A stretch of 26,491 bases of DNA from a virus: the IMG/VR virus record IMGVR_UViG_3300042905_003504, positions 1-26,491 of that record, one strand, 5' to 3'. Shown here in pieces: positions 6,769-14,191 of this stretch (position 1 is its first letter; every line of letters begins with the position of its first letter). The notes beneath the pieces were generated by a model, which was given only the letters and a program-made list of their open reading frames with translations, ran no database searches and was not told the origin of the DNA. A program made the translations under genes and the position numbers.

Positions 6769-8114
6769 AACGCCATCGCTACACCGCTCGACAGGGCACC
6801 GCGCACGCCATCCGCCCCGACGCGTTCGGCTGGCTGTTCGACGAGCTCGACACGCCGACCGGGCCCGAGCGTGTGGGCCCGGTGGCGATCGTGTCCGTGC
6901 GCGGCTCTCTCGCGCAGCGCGGCTCGTGGTGGGCGACCGGCTACGACGACATCGTGTCCCGGTTCGAGGCGGCTCTGGCCACCGACGCGAGCACGGTCCT
7001 CCTCGACATCGACAGCCCCGGCGGCGAGGTCGCTGGCTGCTTCGCGGCGGTGCGGGACATGCGCGCGGCAGCGGCGCGGTCGGGGAAGCGCGTCGTCGCG
7101 TTCGCCGGCGAGTGCGCGGCTTCGGCGGCCTACGCACTGGCCACGGTAGCGAGCGAGGTGTACCTCCCCGAGTCGGGCATGGTCGGCAGCGTCGGCGTGA
7201 TCGGCGTGGTCGAGGACTACACCGAGGCGATGGCGATGCACGGCGTGCGAGTCGCGGTGCTCACGACCGGCGCACGCAAAGCCGATGGCAACCCGAGCAC
7301 GCCCATTACGGACGCGTCGCTCGCCTCGCTCCAGAACATGATCGACCGGCTCGGCGCGCAGTTTTTCGCCCTCGTGGCGGAGGCTCGTCCGGTGTCGGCT
7401 GAGGAGGTGCAGGCGCTTGAGGCCGCGTGCCTCATGGGACAGGACGCGGTCGACGCAGGTCTGGCGGACGAGGTGACCTCTCGCTCGGCGCTGCTCGCCA
7501 AACTCACGGGACAGGAGACCAACATGGACGACGAGAACGCGGAGAAGGCCGAAGCCGAGGAGACGACCGAGGAGGAGGCGCAGGCCGAGGAGGCCGAGTG
7601 CAAGCCCGAGGGCGAATCCTCCGAGGACATGCCCGAGGACGACGAGGAGGAGGGCGAGCCCAAGGAGAGCGCCGCGGCGGCTCACTCGTCGCGCGACATC
7701 CTCGCGGCGGTGCGCAGCATCACGGGGCAGTCGAGCCCGGCGGCGCAGATCGGCGCGCTCCACGCGCTGGCCACCGAGGCGAAGCGCGCGGGCAAGCTCG
7801 CGGCCAAGCTGGCCAAGGTCGAGGGCGAGCGCACCAAGGCGGCTCACGCGGCCAAGGTCGACGCGGCGATCAAGGCGGGCAAGCTCGCGCCGGCGCAGCG
7901 CTCGTGGGCGCTCGGCATCTCGGGCGAGGTGCTCTCGGGCTACCTCGCGACGGTCGGCAGCGTGGCCCCGAAGGCCGCGGCGCTGCCCGCCCCCAAGGCC
8001 CAGGGCCCCGAGCTCTCCGAGGCTGACCGCAGGGTCGCGGCCTCGCTCGGGCTCACGGCCGAGGCGTTCGGCAAACACAAGGCCGCGATGGCGGCGAAAG
8101 GGACGATCCAATGA
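6765..8114 (+). CDS. S49 head maturation protease fused to scaffold domain
   Basis: This 449-residue protein has an S49 (SppA/lambda C-like) serine protease at about 35-250. It shows the DIDSPGGEVAG oxyanion segment (81-91), the catalytic serine S120 in CAASAAY, and probable catalytic lysine K172 in ARKADGNPSTPIT. A very acidic linker (about 254-300) follows, then a basic, alanine-rich helical region (about 310-449) typical of capsid scaffolds. The protein would guide shell assembly and then digest the scaffold. An internal start at codon 254 probably yields free scaffold. The ATG overlaps the portal stop. Confidence 0.9.
   Translation: MKRHRYTARQGTAHAIRPDAFGWLFDELDTPTGPERVGPVAIVSVRGSLAQRGSWWATGYDDIVSRFEAALATDASTVLLDIDSPGGEVAGCFAAVRDMRAAAARSGKRVVAFAGECAASAAYALATVASEVYLPESGMVGSVGVIGVVEDYTEAMAMHGVRVAVLTTGARKADGNPSTPITDASLASLQNMIDRLGAQFFALVAEARPVSAEEVQALEAACLMGQDAVDAGLADEVTSRSALLAKLTGQETNMDDENAEKAEAEETTEEEAQAEEAECKPEGESSEDMPEDDEEEGEPKESAAAAHSSRDILAAVRSITGQSSPAAQIGALHALATEAKRAGKLAAKLAKVEGERTKAAHAAKVDAAIKAGKLAPAQRSWALGISGEVLSGYLATVGSVAPKAAALPAPKAQGPELSEADRRVAASLGLTAEAFGKHKAAMAAKGTIQ
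7524..8114 (+). CDS. nested scaffold protein from internal start (predicted)
   Basis: Within the protease gene, AGGAG at 7513-7517 sits six bases before an in-frame ATG at 7524 (Met254). This falls exactly at the junction between the protease domain and the acidic linker. Translation from here would give a 196-residue protein with an acidic head and helical basic tail, as expected of a capsid scaffold. Phage lambda makes its Nu3 scaffold in the same way from inside gene C. The start is inferred from sequence and established precedent; no expression evidence is available. Confidence 0.55.
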   Translation: MDDENAEKAEAEETTEEEAQAEEAECKPEGESSEDMPEDDEEEGEPKESAAAAHSSRDILAAVRSITGQSSPAAQIGALHALATEAKRAGKLAAKLAKVEGERTKAAHAAKVDAAIKAGKLAPAQRSWALGISGEVLSGYLATVGSVAPKAAALPAPKAQGPELSEADRRVAASLGLTAEAFGKHKAAMAAKGTIQ

Positions 8115-9178
8115 GTGCAGCTACGCAGGCCGTCGACACCCGGGAGCTCCTCGGAGACATCCTTGAGATCGGTGTCGCGGCGTCCACGACCATCTACGCG
8201 GGCACCCTCGTCGGCGTCAACGCGAGCGGCTATGCCGTCCCCGCGTCGGCCTCGTCGGCCCTCACCATCCTCGGCCGCGCGGAGTCGACGGTCATCAACA
8301 CCGCGGCGGCGGGCTTCGGCTCGGCGGGCGCTCTCCGCGTCCGCATCCGTGAGGGCGTGTTCCTCCTCACTTGCTCCGGCGCGGGCATCTCGAGCGTAGG
8401 TAAGATGGCCTACGTGGTCGACGACAACACCGTCGCGCTCACCGACGGCTCGGGCTCGCGCCCAGCTGCCGGCATGATCGTGGCGTACGACGCCGACACC
8501 TCGAGCCCCAGCTACGGCAAGGTTGCCGTCTCGATCGGGCGCCCCTCGCTCTCCGATGCCGGCTCGGCTCCTGGCTCGGTGCTCGACCTCAGCGTCGACG
8601 GCGTCGTGACGGCGAACGTCGCGGACCTCGCGGCCTTCGCCGTCGGCACCAACACCGACGGCCTGACGCACGTCGAGGGCAACGTGGTCGCGCTCGTGGC
8701 TCAGTCCACTGCGTCGCAAAACGGGCTCTACCTCGTCGGCGCCGTCTCGGGCGGCACGGCGGCGCTCACGCGCATCGGCAGCCTCGCGAGCGGTGACACC
8801 ATCGCGGCGGGCGCGGTCCGGTTCAGCGTGTCGGGCGGCACGGTGTTCGCAAACACCGACTGGAAGAACACCGCGGCCGGCACCGTCGGCACGGATGACC
8901 CCGCGTTCTACCCGGCGCGCGTGGTGCGTGAGGCCGTGCTCGTCGCGGGCACCATCACGATCTCGAACATCCCGATCCTTAGCGCGACGAAGTCCCACGT
9001 GGGTATCACGCGCAAGACGGCCAACACCACGACGAGCACGGTGCAGTACGTGACGAACGGCGCGGCAACCCCTGGCGCGCTCGGCACGGCGAGCGTGGCG
9101 GTCATGGCCGCGGTGGCCGCCGGAACCATCAACAACGCAGACATCTCGACTCTCGAAGTCTGCATCACCAACTTCTGA
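8111..9178 (+). CDS. capsid decoration protein with extra adhesin-like domains
   Basis: This 355-residue protein starts at ATG 8111, overlapping the protease stop. Residues 18-143 match small phage head decoration proteins: IYAGTLVGVNASGYAVPA, then GRAES, RVRIREGVFLLTC and YVVDDNTVAL. Residues 158-270 form a second domain containing VALVAQSTASQNGLYLVGAV and a DDPAFYPARV ending, a pattern shared with many phage surface proteins. Residues 275-355 are a third beta-rich unit. It probably binds the capsid exterior and may display the added domains. Assignment of the first domain is firm in context, the others less so. Confidence 0.8.
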   Translation: MSAATQAVDTRELLGDILEIGVAASTTIYAGTLVGVNASGYAVPASASSALTILGRAESTVINTAAAGFGSAGALRVRIREGVFLLTCSGAGISSVGKMAYVVDDNTVALTDGSGSRPAAGMIVAYDADTSSPSYGKVAVSIGRPSLSDAGSAPGSVLDLSVDGVVTANVADLAAFAVGTNTDGLTHVEGNVVALVAQSTASQNGLYLVGAVSGGTAALTRIGSLASGDTIAAGAVRFSVSGGTVFANTDWKNTAAGTVGTDDPAFYPARVVREAVLVAGTITISNIPILSATKSHVGITRKTANTTTSTVQYVTNGAATPGALGTASVAVMAAVAAGTINNADISTLEVCITNF

Positions 9179-9193
9179 CCGAGGACACCGACC

Positions 9194-10132
9194 ATGGAAA
9201 TCACTCCCTCCAACATCGCGTCGATGTTCTACGGATTCGGCGCGACGTTCTCCGAGGCCTACCAAGGCACCGAGGTCTGGGCGCCCAAGCTCGCGATGAT
9301 GCCGACCTACGGCAACGTCTCGAGCGTCGTCAACGGCTGGATGGATAAGCTCCCCATCCTGCGCCAGTGGATCGGCGACCGCGCGATCAACAACGTCGCT
9401 CTCCGCGGGCGCACGATGACGCCGCAGCCGTTCGAGCTCACCGTCGGCATCGACAAGTACGCCATCGAGGACGACTCGTACGGCCTCTACGGTCCGACCG
9501 TCTCGCTCATGGGCGAGCAGGCTGCGAAGTGGGCGGACCGCGAGATCGCCAAGCTGATCCTCGCGAACCCCACCGGGTTCGACGGCGTGGCCTTCTTCTC
9601 GGACTCGCACCCCGTCGACCTCGACGCGGGCGCGGGCGGGCCGTTCGGCACGTACGACAACAGCCTCCCGTTGGCCCTCACGGCCACCAACTTTGGCACC
9701 GCGCGCACGGCAATGCGCGGGTTCAAGGGTCGCGACGGTCAGCCGATGGGCATCCGCCCGACGCTCCTCGTCGTCCCTCCTTCGCTCGAAGACACGGCGA
9801 ACCGCATCCTCACGAGCGATTACCTCGCCACGTACATCATGGGCTCGACCTCGGCGGGGAACGTGGCACCAGAGCCGAACATCTACAAGGGGGCGTGCGA
9901 TCTCCTTGTGATCGACGAGCTCGAGAGCGACCCGACCGCGTGGTACCTGCTCGACAACCGGAAGGCGATCAAGCCGTTCCTCTGGTGGCAGCGCCAGGCG
10001 CCGCAGTTCGTGTACAAGAACAAGCCGGACGATGACAACGTGTTCTTCAACCGGCAGTTTCTCTTCGGCATCGACTGCCGCGGCGTCGCCGACGTCACGC
10101 TCCCGTTCCTCGCCCTCAAGAGCAAGCCCTGA
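9194..10132 (+). CDS. major capsid protein, Mu gpT-like
   Basis: This 312-residue protein is the shell subunit (HK97 fold expected). The gpT family pattern is visible: FYGFGATFSEAYQG near the N-terminus, the ELTVGIDKYAIEDDSYGLY stretch around 76-94, ANPTGFDGVAFFSDSHP around 126-142, RPTLLVVPPSLEDTA around 187-201, and the C-terminal NRQFLFGIDCRG. The length is close to Mu gpT. The ribosome site GAGGA at 9181-9185 precedes ATG 9194. It follows decoration and protease/scaffold genes as in Mu-like heads. Confidence 0.93.
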   Translation: MEITPSNIASMFYGFGATFSEAYQGTEVWAPKLAMMPTYGNVSSVVNGWMDKLPILRQWIGDRAINNVALRGRTMTPQPFELTVGIDKYAIEDDSYGLYGPTVSLMGEQAAKWADREIAKLILANPTGFDGVAFFSDSHPVDLDAGAGGPFGTYDNSLPLALTATNFGTARTAMRGFKGRDGQPMGIRPTLLVVPPSLEDTANRILTSDYLATYIMGSTSAGNVAPEPNIYKGACDLLVIDELESDPTAWYLLDNRKAIKPFLWWQRQAPQFVYKNKPDDDNVFFNRQFLFGIDCRGVADVTLPFLALKSKP

Positions 10133-10527
10133 TGACCACCTACGCCACCATCGCGGAGCTGTACGTGTACGGCGCCCCATCGGTGGCGTTCGGCGGCATT
10201 TCTGTCGACGTGCTGACCAACGCGCTTGCCTCGGCGAGCGCGTTGGTCGACTCGTACATCCGCTCGCGGTACACGCCCCCGCTCACCGTGTGGGGCTCGG
10301 ACGTCAAGATGGCGGTGTGCAAGATCGCCGCTTACGAGGCGCTCAGCGTGCGCGGGTACAACCCCGCCGCGGGCTCCGACCCGAACATCCTCGAGCGGCA
10401 CAACGCGGCGCTGTCATGGCTCCGCGGGGTGTCGCGCGGGGAGATCCATCTCGAGGTGACGCCGGCGCTCGCGACTGCTTCGCAGGGCTCGGCGGTGGTG
10501 TCATCGTCACGACGAAGGGGCTGGTAA
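10132..10527 (+). CDS. head-tail connector, gp36/DUF1320-like
   Basis: This 131-residue protein begins ATIAELYVYGAPSVAFGG and has helices around DVLTNALASASALVDSYIRSRY and MAVCKIAAYEALSVRGY. The ALVDSYIRSRYTPPL block and the KIAAYEAL...RG helix are hallmarks of the DUF1320/gp6-type connector family that forms a ring under the portal. The start shares a base with the capsid stop (TGATG). The stop is TAA. The C-terminal 20 residues are Ser/Arg-rich and probably disordered. Confidence 0.82.
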   Translation: MTTYATIAELYVYGAPSVAFGGISVDVLTNALASASALVDSYIRSRYTPPLTVWGSDVKMAVCKIAAYEALSVRGYNPAAGSDPNILERHNAALSWLRGVSRGEIHLEVTPALATASQGSAVVSSSRRRGW

Positions 10528-10528
10528 C

Positions 10529-10798
10529 ATGGGCTGGACGTACGAGGCGGGCGCGAGCGGAACGGTCACGGTTCCGTCGGGGGCGGTGGTGCTGTCCATC
10601 CGGGCGGAGAGCCACTCGGCCAACGGCTCCATCACGATCTTCGGGGGCGACGCCATCCCGCTCGACGGCGCGACGCCGGGCAGCGGGCACTCCATCGCGG
10701 CCCTCCAGTTCCCAAGCGGCCAGTGCGTGGCCGAGGGTGGCACCAAGACGATCGTGTTCGCGAACACGGTCTCGTATTTCGTGGAGCTCGTCACGTGA
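10529..10798 (+). CDS. small beta-rich head or neck protein, 89 aa
   Basis: This 89-residue protein is dominated by beta strands (GTVTVPSGAVVLSIRAE, GSITIFGG, KTIVFANTVSYFVELV) and glycine turns, resembling a compact sandwich. GAAGGGG at 10514-10520 precedes ATG 10529. Genes at this point between connector and gpG-like protein vary among Mu-like phages. A decoration or accessory neck role is plausible from context only. Its stop overlaps the next GTG start (GTGA). Confidence 0.6.
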   Translation: MGWTYEAGASGTVTVPSGAVVLSIRAESHSANGSITIFGGDAIPLDGATPGSGHSIAALQFPSGQCVAEGGTKTIVFANTVSYFVELVT

Positions 10799-11217
10799 GC
10801 TACAAGGGGCTCCAGCGTCTGAACGGCACCCTGCGCGCTTTGGCCGACGTGCCTGCGCGCGCGAGCCGAGCGGCTGCGGTCCGCATCGCCGACCTCATCG
10901 ACGAGTCGTTCTCCGCGGGCCTCGACCCGTACGGCCGGCCGTGGGCCCCGCTTACCGCGGCGACGCTCAAGCGGTGGCCACACCGCGGCGCACCTCCGCT
11001 CACCGACACGGGCCGGCTGCGCGCGAGCGTGCGCGTCGTGCCTCTGCCGGGCGCGGGCATCTCGGTCGTCATGGACTACCCCGGGCCGTTCCACCAGACG
11101 GGCACGAAGTGGATGGCGCAGCGCCAGATCTTCCCGCAGTCGGGCGGCATCGCTCCATCGTGGCGCGCGGCCATCCAGACGAGCATCACCGAGGCCATGC
11201 GACAGGCGGGGGTGTGA
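10795..11217 (+). CDS. phage virion morphogenesis protein, Mu gpG-like
   Basis: This 140-residue protein has the gpG (virion morphogenesis) pattern: an N-terminal helical part, ESFSAGLDPYGRPWAPL near 37-53, an ALTDTGRLRAS-like segment (PPLTDTGRLRASVRV), then YPGPFHQTGTKWMAQRQIFP, where His and Gly residues are conserved in the family. It acts in head completion and neck formation before tail joining. GTG 10795 overlaps the preceding stop. The C-terminal helix (WRAAIQTSITEAMRQAG) fits the family end. Confidence 0.85.
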   Translation: MSYKGLQRLNGTLRALADVPARASRAAAVRIADLIDESFSAGLDPYGRPWAPLTAATLKRWPHRGAPPLTDTGRLRASVRVVPLPGAGISVVMDYPGPFHQTGTKWMAQRQIFPQSGGIAPSWRAAIQTSITEAMRQAGV

Positions 11218-11218
11218 C

Positions 11219-11800
11219 GTGGGAGCCCTCGCGGACTTCATGACGGCGCTGAATACCGACGTGGTCGCTGCTCTCGCAGCGGGCGGCTATCCCGCGCTCT
11301 CGGACGGGGCGATCCTGTTCGGGCCGGCGAGCGTCTACCAGCACTCGCGGCCCCCTCGCATCATCGTCACGCCCAAGGGCGGCGCGTTCTCCGCGCCCGA
11401 CCTATACTCGCGCGGCAACGCGGCCGAGAGGCGCGAGCAGATCGGGACGCCGGTGGTGCACTCCGAGCGCGTGACGTTCGAGGTGCGGTGCTGGGGCGGC
11501 GTCGATGCGGCCTCGCAGCTCACCGACTACGACCTCACGCGGGCCCTGTACCATGCCGTGCTCGCGTCGCTCCAGCGGCTCGCCCCGAATCACGGCCTGG
11601 ACAAGGCGGGCGAGTTCACGGAGGGCGGCCCCATCGGCGCCCTCGGCGTGGAGTTCGTGTTCTCGACGTGGCTCGACATGCCCGTTCTGGACTCTCTGGC
11701 GCCGTACGATGCGGCGTCGCGCTACGCTCCGGTGGGCGTGCTACCTGTAACGACGGACACCATGACCGCCCCCACGGGCGAGACAGGATCGGGGTGCTGA
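11219..11800 (+). CDS. probable tail terminator/completion protein
   Basis: This 193-residue protein lies between the gpG-like protein and the sheath, where Mu-like phages encode the tail terminator that caps the tube and joins it to the neck. The sequence has an N-terminal helix, a strand around RIIVTPKGG, a longer strand VTFEVRCWG, a helix TRALYHAVLASLQRL, and a late strand GVEFVFSTWLDMPV, consistent with the alpha/beta terminator fold. No sequence family is recognised, so the call is mainly from gene order. Start is GTG 11219. Confidence 0.6.
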   Translation: MGALADFMTALNTDVVAALAAGGYPALSDGAILFGPASVYQHSRPPRIIVTPKGGAFSAPDLYSRGNAAERREQIGTPVVHSERVTFEVRCWGGVDAASQLTDYDLTRALYHAVLASLQRLAPNHGLDKAGEFTEGGPIGALGVEFVFSTWLDMPVLDSLAPYDAASRYAPVGVLPVTTDTMTAPTGETGSGC

Positions 11801-11801
11801 C

Positions 11802-13277
11802 ATGAGTGGTACCGGCAATGTGGAGTTGACCATTCTCGACGGGAGCTCGGGCTCCGTCAACGTGCCGCTCTCGAGCGTGTACGTCGTGATCGGCACGTCG
11901 AGCTCTGGCACGGCGGCTACCGTCGTCGCGAGCCGGAACAAAAACTCGCTTGCGAGCACGGTGGGCTACGGCCCGGCCGTCGACCTCGCGGCGATGCTCA
12001 TCGAGGCGGGCGGCACGGTGCTGTTCGTCAAGGCGGCGAGCGCGAGCGCGGGCGCTGCCTCGGCGGTGACGGCGTTCGCCACCGGGACAAGCGTCGTGAC
12101 CGTGAGCGGCACTCCGTACGATGCGTACCTCGTGAAGCTCAAGGTCGCCAACGGCGGTACCGTGGGCACCGCGGGCATCCGCATCCAGATCAGCCTCGAC
12201 GCGGGCCGCAACTACGGGCCCGAAATCTACCTCGGCACGGCCAACAGCTACGCCATGACGGGCACGGGACTGACCCTCGCGTTCGCGGCGGGCACGATGG
12301 TGACCGGCGAGACCGTGACCTTCGGCTGCACCGAGCCGCTGCCCAACACGGCCGGCGTCTCGGCATGCCTCACGGCCCTCTCGCTCTCGCCGTACGCGGT
12401 GACCGGGTGGGGCGGAATGATCATCCAGGGCGTGTGGACGGGCGCGAACGCGACGACGATCGCTGGCTACCTGACCACGCTCCAGAACGGCGAGATTTTC
12501 TCGCGCGCGTTCATGACCGCTCGCGATGCGGCGCTGCCCACGGCGTACGGCGGCGCGGGCGAGACCGAGGCAACGTGGGGCGCGGCCATCGTGGCCGACT
12601 TCGTGGCGGTCGCGGCTCCCAGGGTCTCGTTCACCGGCGGCTACTACAACATGACCACCAACTATCCGGTCGCGTGCGCAGGTGCGTCGACGCTCCGTCG
12701 TCCGGGGCTCTGGGCGTACGCGGCTCGTCGCATTGCCATCGAGGTGCAGCGTCATGCGGGCCGCGTGCAGGATGGTCCGCTCACGCAAATCGTGATCGAC
12801 CCGACCAACGACCCGACCGACGGGTTCATCTACCACGACGAGGAGACGACCCCGCTCCTCAACGTCGGGCGGTTCATCGCGATGCGATCGCGCAAGGGCA
12901 AGCCCGGTCTGTTCGTGAGCAATGACGTCACGATGGCGGCGCCCGGGAGCGTGTTCACGCTCGTTCCACGCGCGCTCGTGATGGACGTCGGCTGCACGCT
13001 GCTCACGCAGCTCGGCACCGAGGAGATCAACGCGGACATCTTGCTGAACGCGAACGGCACGATCGACGAGGGAGAGGCGCAGCGCATCGAGCGCTACATC
13101 TCCGGCGTCATGAACGAGCGCATGCTGAACGCTGGCATGCTGTCGGCCCCCGGCGTCGTCGTCGAGGTCGACCGCACCAACAACGTGCGCACCACCGAAC
13201 AGGTAAATCTCACGGCGAATCTCCACTCCAAGGGATACGTCCTCCAGGTCAACGCGACGATCGGCTACGCGCCGTGA
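11802..13277 (+). CDS. contractile tail sheath protein (DUF2586/Mu gpL-like)
   Basis: This 491-residue protein polymerises around the tube and contracts on infection. The C-terminal third is typical of sheath proteins: LVPRALVMDVGCTLLTQL, NGTIDEGEAQRIERYISGVM, and final strands ending in NATIGYAP, which link neighbouring subunits. The GLWAYAARRIA region is the core. Residues about 92-179 form a separate beta-rich insertion (TVSGTPYDAYLVKLKVANGG through TVTFGCTEP) that is not part of the minimal sheath. TAA/TGA stops and close spacing put it in the same transcript as the tube. Confidence 0.9.
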   Translation: MSGTGNVELTILDGSSGSVNVPLSSVYVVIGTSSSGTAATVVASRNKNSLASTVGYGPAVDLAAMLIEAGGTVLFVKAASASAGAASAVTAFATGTSVVTVSGTPYDAYLVKLKVANGGTVGTAGIRIQISLDAGRNYGPEIYLGTANSYAMTGTGLTLAFAAGTMVTGETVTFGCTEPLPNTAGVSACLTALSLSPYAVTGWGGMIIQGVWTGANATTIAGYLTTLQNGEIFSRAFMTARDAALPTAYGGAGETEATWGAAIVADFVAVAAPRVSFTGGYYNMTTNYPVACAGASTLRRPGLWAYAARRIAIEVQRHAGRVQDGPLTQIVIDPTNDPTDGFIYHDEETTPLLNVGRFIAMRSRKGKPGLFVSNDVTMAAPGSVFTLVPRALVMDVGCTLLTQLGTEEINADILLNANGTIDEGEAQRIERYISGVMNERMLNAGMLSAPGVVVEVDRTNNVRTTEQVNLTANLHSKGYVLQVNATIGYAP

Positions 13278-13291
13278 ATGGGTGATGCATC

Positions 13292-13777
13292 ATGACCGAC
13301 GTCCTACAATTTCCTCTCATCAACGGCCTGCGGCACTCGTTCTCGAGCATGAAGTTCGTGTTCTCGAGCACGGACGAGTACGAGGTACCGGACATCAAAA
13401 TCTTTCTCAAGTCGATCGATTACGAGCGCACGCGCGACCGTGGCGAGGTGCGAGCCAATCACCCCGACCCGATCGCCAAGACGCTCGGCGAGAACAGCTA
13501 CTCGGCGTCGATGGAGATCTACCGCGCCGAGTGGAACCTCATTCTCTCCACGTACGGCGAGGGCTACGGCGACAAGACCTTCTCGGTCCTCGTCACGTGG
13601 GGGCTCAACGGGTTCGAGACGGTGACCGACGAGCTCATCGGCTGCCACTTCGACTCGTCGGGCTCGGGCGGCGCGCAGGGCTCGGACCCAAGCGTGGTCA
13701 AGATCGACCTCGCACCGCTCAAGATCAAGTTCGCCGGCTACGACGACCTGGTCGTGCCTCTCGCGCCTCCGACCTGA
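13292..13777 (+). CDS. tail tube protein
   Basis: This 161-residue protein directly follows the sheath, as tube genes do in contractile-tail phages. It contains MKFVFSSTDEYEVPDIKIF near 20-38, a central EIYRAEWNLILST segment, and alternating beta strands to VKIDLAPLKIKFAG near the end, which suits the tube beta-barrel fold. GGTGA at 13281-13285 is a modest ribosome site before ATG 13292. The assignment rests on gene order, size and strand content. A prominent hairpin follows its stop. Confidence 0.82.
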   Translation: MTDVLQFPLINGLRHSFSSMKFVFSSTDEYEVPDIKIFLKSIDYERTRDRGEVRANHPDPIAKTLGENSYSASMEIYRAEWNLILSTYGEGYGDKTFSVLVTWGLNGFETVTDELIGCHFDSSGSGGAQGSDPSVVKIDLAPLKIKFAGYDDLVVPLAPPT

Positions 13778-13787
13778 CGGCGTGCTA

Positions 13788-13837
13788 GAGAGTGGGTAAG
13801 GGGCGTGCGGCTTTAAGCGGCGCTCCTACCCACTCTC
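13788..13837 (+). other. long stem-loop directly before chaperone ribosome site
   Basis: GAGAGTGGGTA at 13788-13798 plus GG at 13800-13801 pairs with CCTACCCACTCTC at 13825-13837, giving 13 base pairs with a single bulged A at 13799. The enclosed 23 bases can extend the stem with weaker pairs (13803-13805 with 13821-13823). No T-run follows; instead AGGAGGT starts at the very next base. It is therefore probably not an intrinsic terminator, and may be a processing, stability or translation-control element. Confidence 0.7.
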
Positions 13838-13844
13838 AGGAGGT
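13838..13844 (+). promoter_or_regulatory. strong ribosome site abutting hairpin
   Basis: AGGAGGT lies five bases before ATG 13850 and is immediately adjacent to the 3' foot of the upstream hairpin. Coaxial or steric effects of the stem could alter ribosome access. The site itself is close to the ideal anti-16S complement. Confidence 0.75.
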
Positions 13845-13849
13845 AGACC

Positions 13850-14191
13850 ATGTCCAAGTTCGTTCCGACTCCACCGCCCGACGATGCCACGCTGGAGGAG
13901 CTCGGCGCCGAGCACGACGGCGTCCACGATTTCCGTGGGCCGGAGCGCGCGCCGTTCGTGTACGTCGTGCGTCGGCCGACACCCAAGGAGCTCTCGGCGT
14001 ACAACGCGGAGAACAAGCGGGGGCGCGTGCTCGAAGCGAATCGACTCTTGCTCCTCGCCATCACGGTCTACCCCGACCGCGCGGCGGTCGACCAGCAAAT
14101 CACGCGCTGGCCTGCGAGCGCCGGCACGTGCCTCACGTCGGACGCGTTCACCGAGTTCTGCGGTGGCGTGCTGGCCGAACACCAAAAATAA
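13850..14191 (+). CDS. tail assembly chaperone, short form (G-like)
   Basis: This 113-residue protein lies between the tube and tape measure, the position of tail assembly chaperones that coat the tape measure before tube polymerisation. It has VYVVRRPTPKELSAYNAENK and a later LLLLAITVYPDRAAVDQQ stretch, then WPASAGTCLTSDAFTEFCG, a pattern common to such proteins. It ends at TAA 14189-14191 right after an A-run. A second reading frame shifted by -1 continues past the stop and gives a longer form. Start ATG 13850 has a strong ribosome site. Confidence 0.8.
   Translation: MSKFVPTPPPDDATLEELGAEHDGVHDFRGPERAPFVYVVRRPTPKELSAYNAENKRGRVLEANRLLLLAITVYPDRAAVDQQITRWPASAGTCLTSDAFTEFCGGVLAEHQK
14183..14191 (+). 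promoter_or_regulatory. predicted -1 frameshift site at chaperone stop
   Basis: The zero-frame codons CAA AAA TAA contain a run of five As (14184-14188) immediately before the stop. A lysine tRNA on AAA can slip back one base and still read AAA; the next codon is then ATA instead of the stop. The -1 frame stays open for 85 codons and ends two bases before the tape measure ATG. A 5-bp GC-rich stem (14201-14205 with 14218-14222) lies 12 bases downstream and might stimulate slippage. Similar A-runs occur elsewhere in the window, so context is the main support. Confidence 0.65.

Noticed and set aside
5311-7137. Antisense open frame of 608 codons
   Set aside because: It is opposite the portal and protease genes and has Arg-rich low-complexity composition with no recognisable domain.
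7940-10180. Long antisense open frame of 746 codons
   Set aside because: It lies opposite the protease/scaffold end, decoration, capsid and connector genes, is rich in Arg, Val and Asp as expected of a high-GC shadow frame, and shows no family pattern or ribosome site.
13788-13837. Intrinsic terminator after the tail tube gene
   Set aside because: The stem is strong but is followed by AGGAGGT, not by a T-run; essential tail genes lie just downstream.
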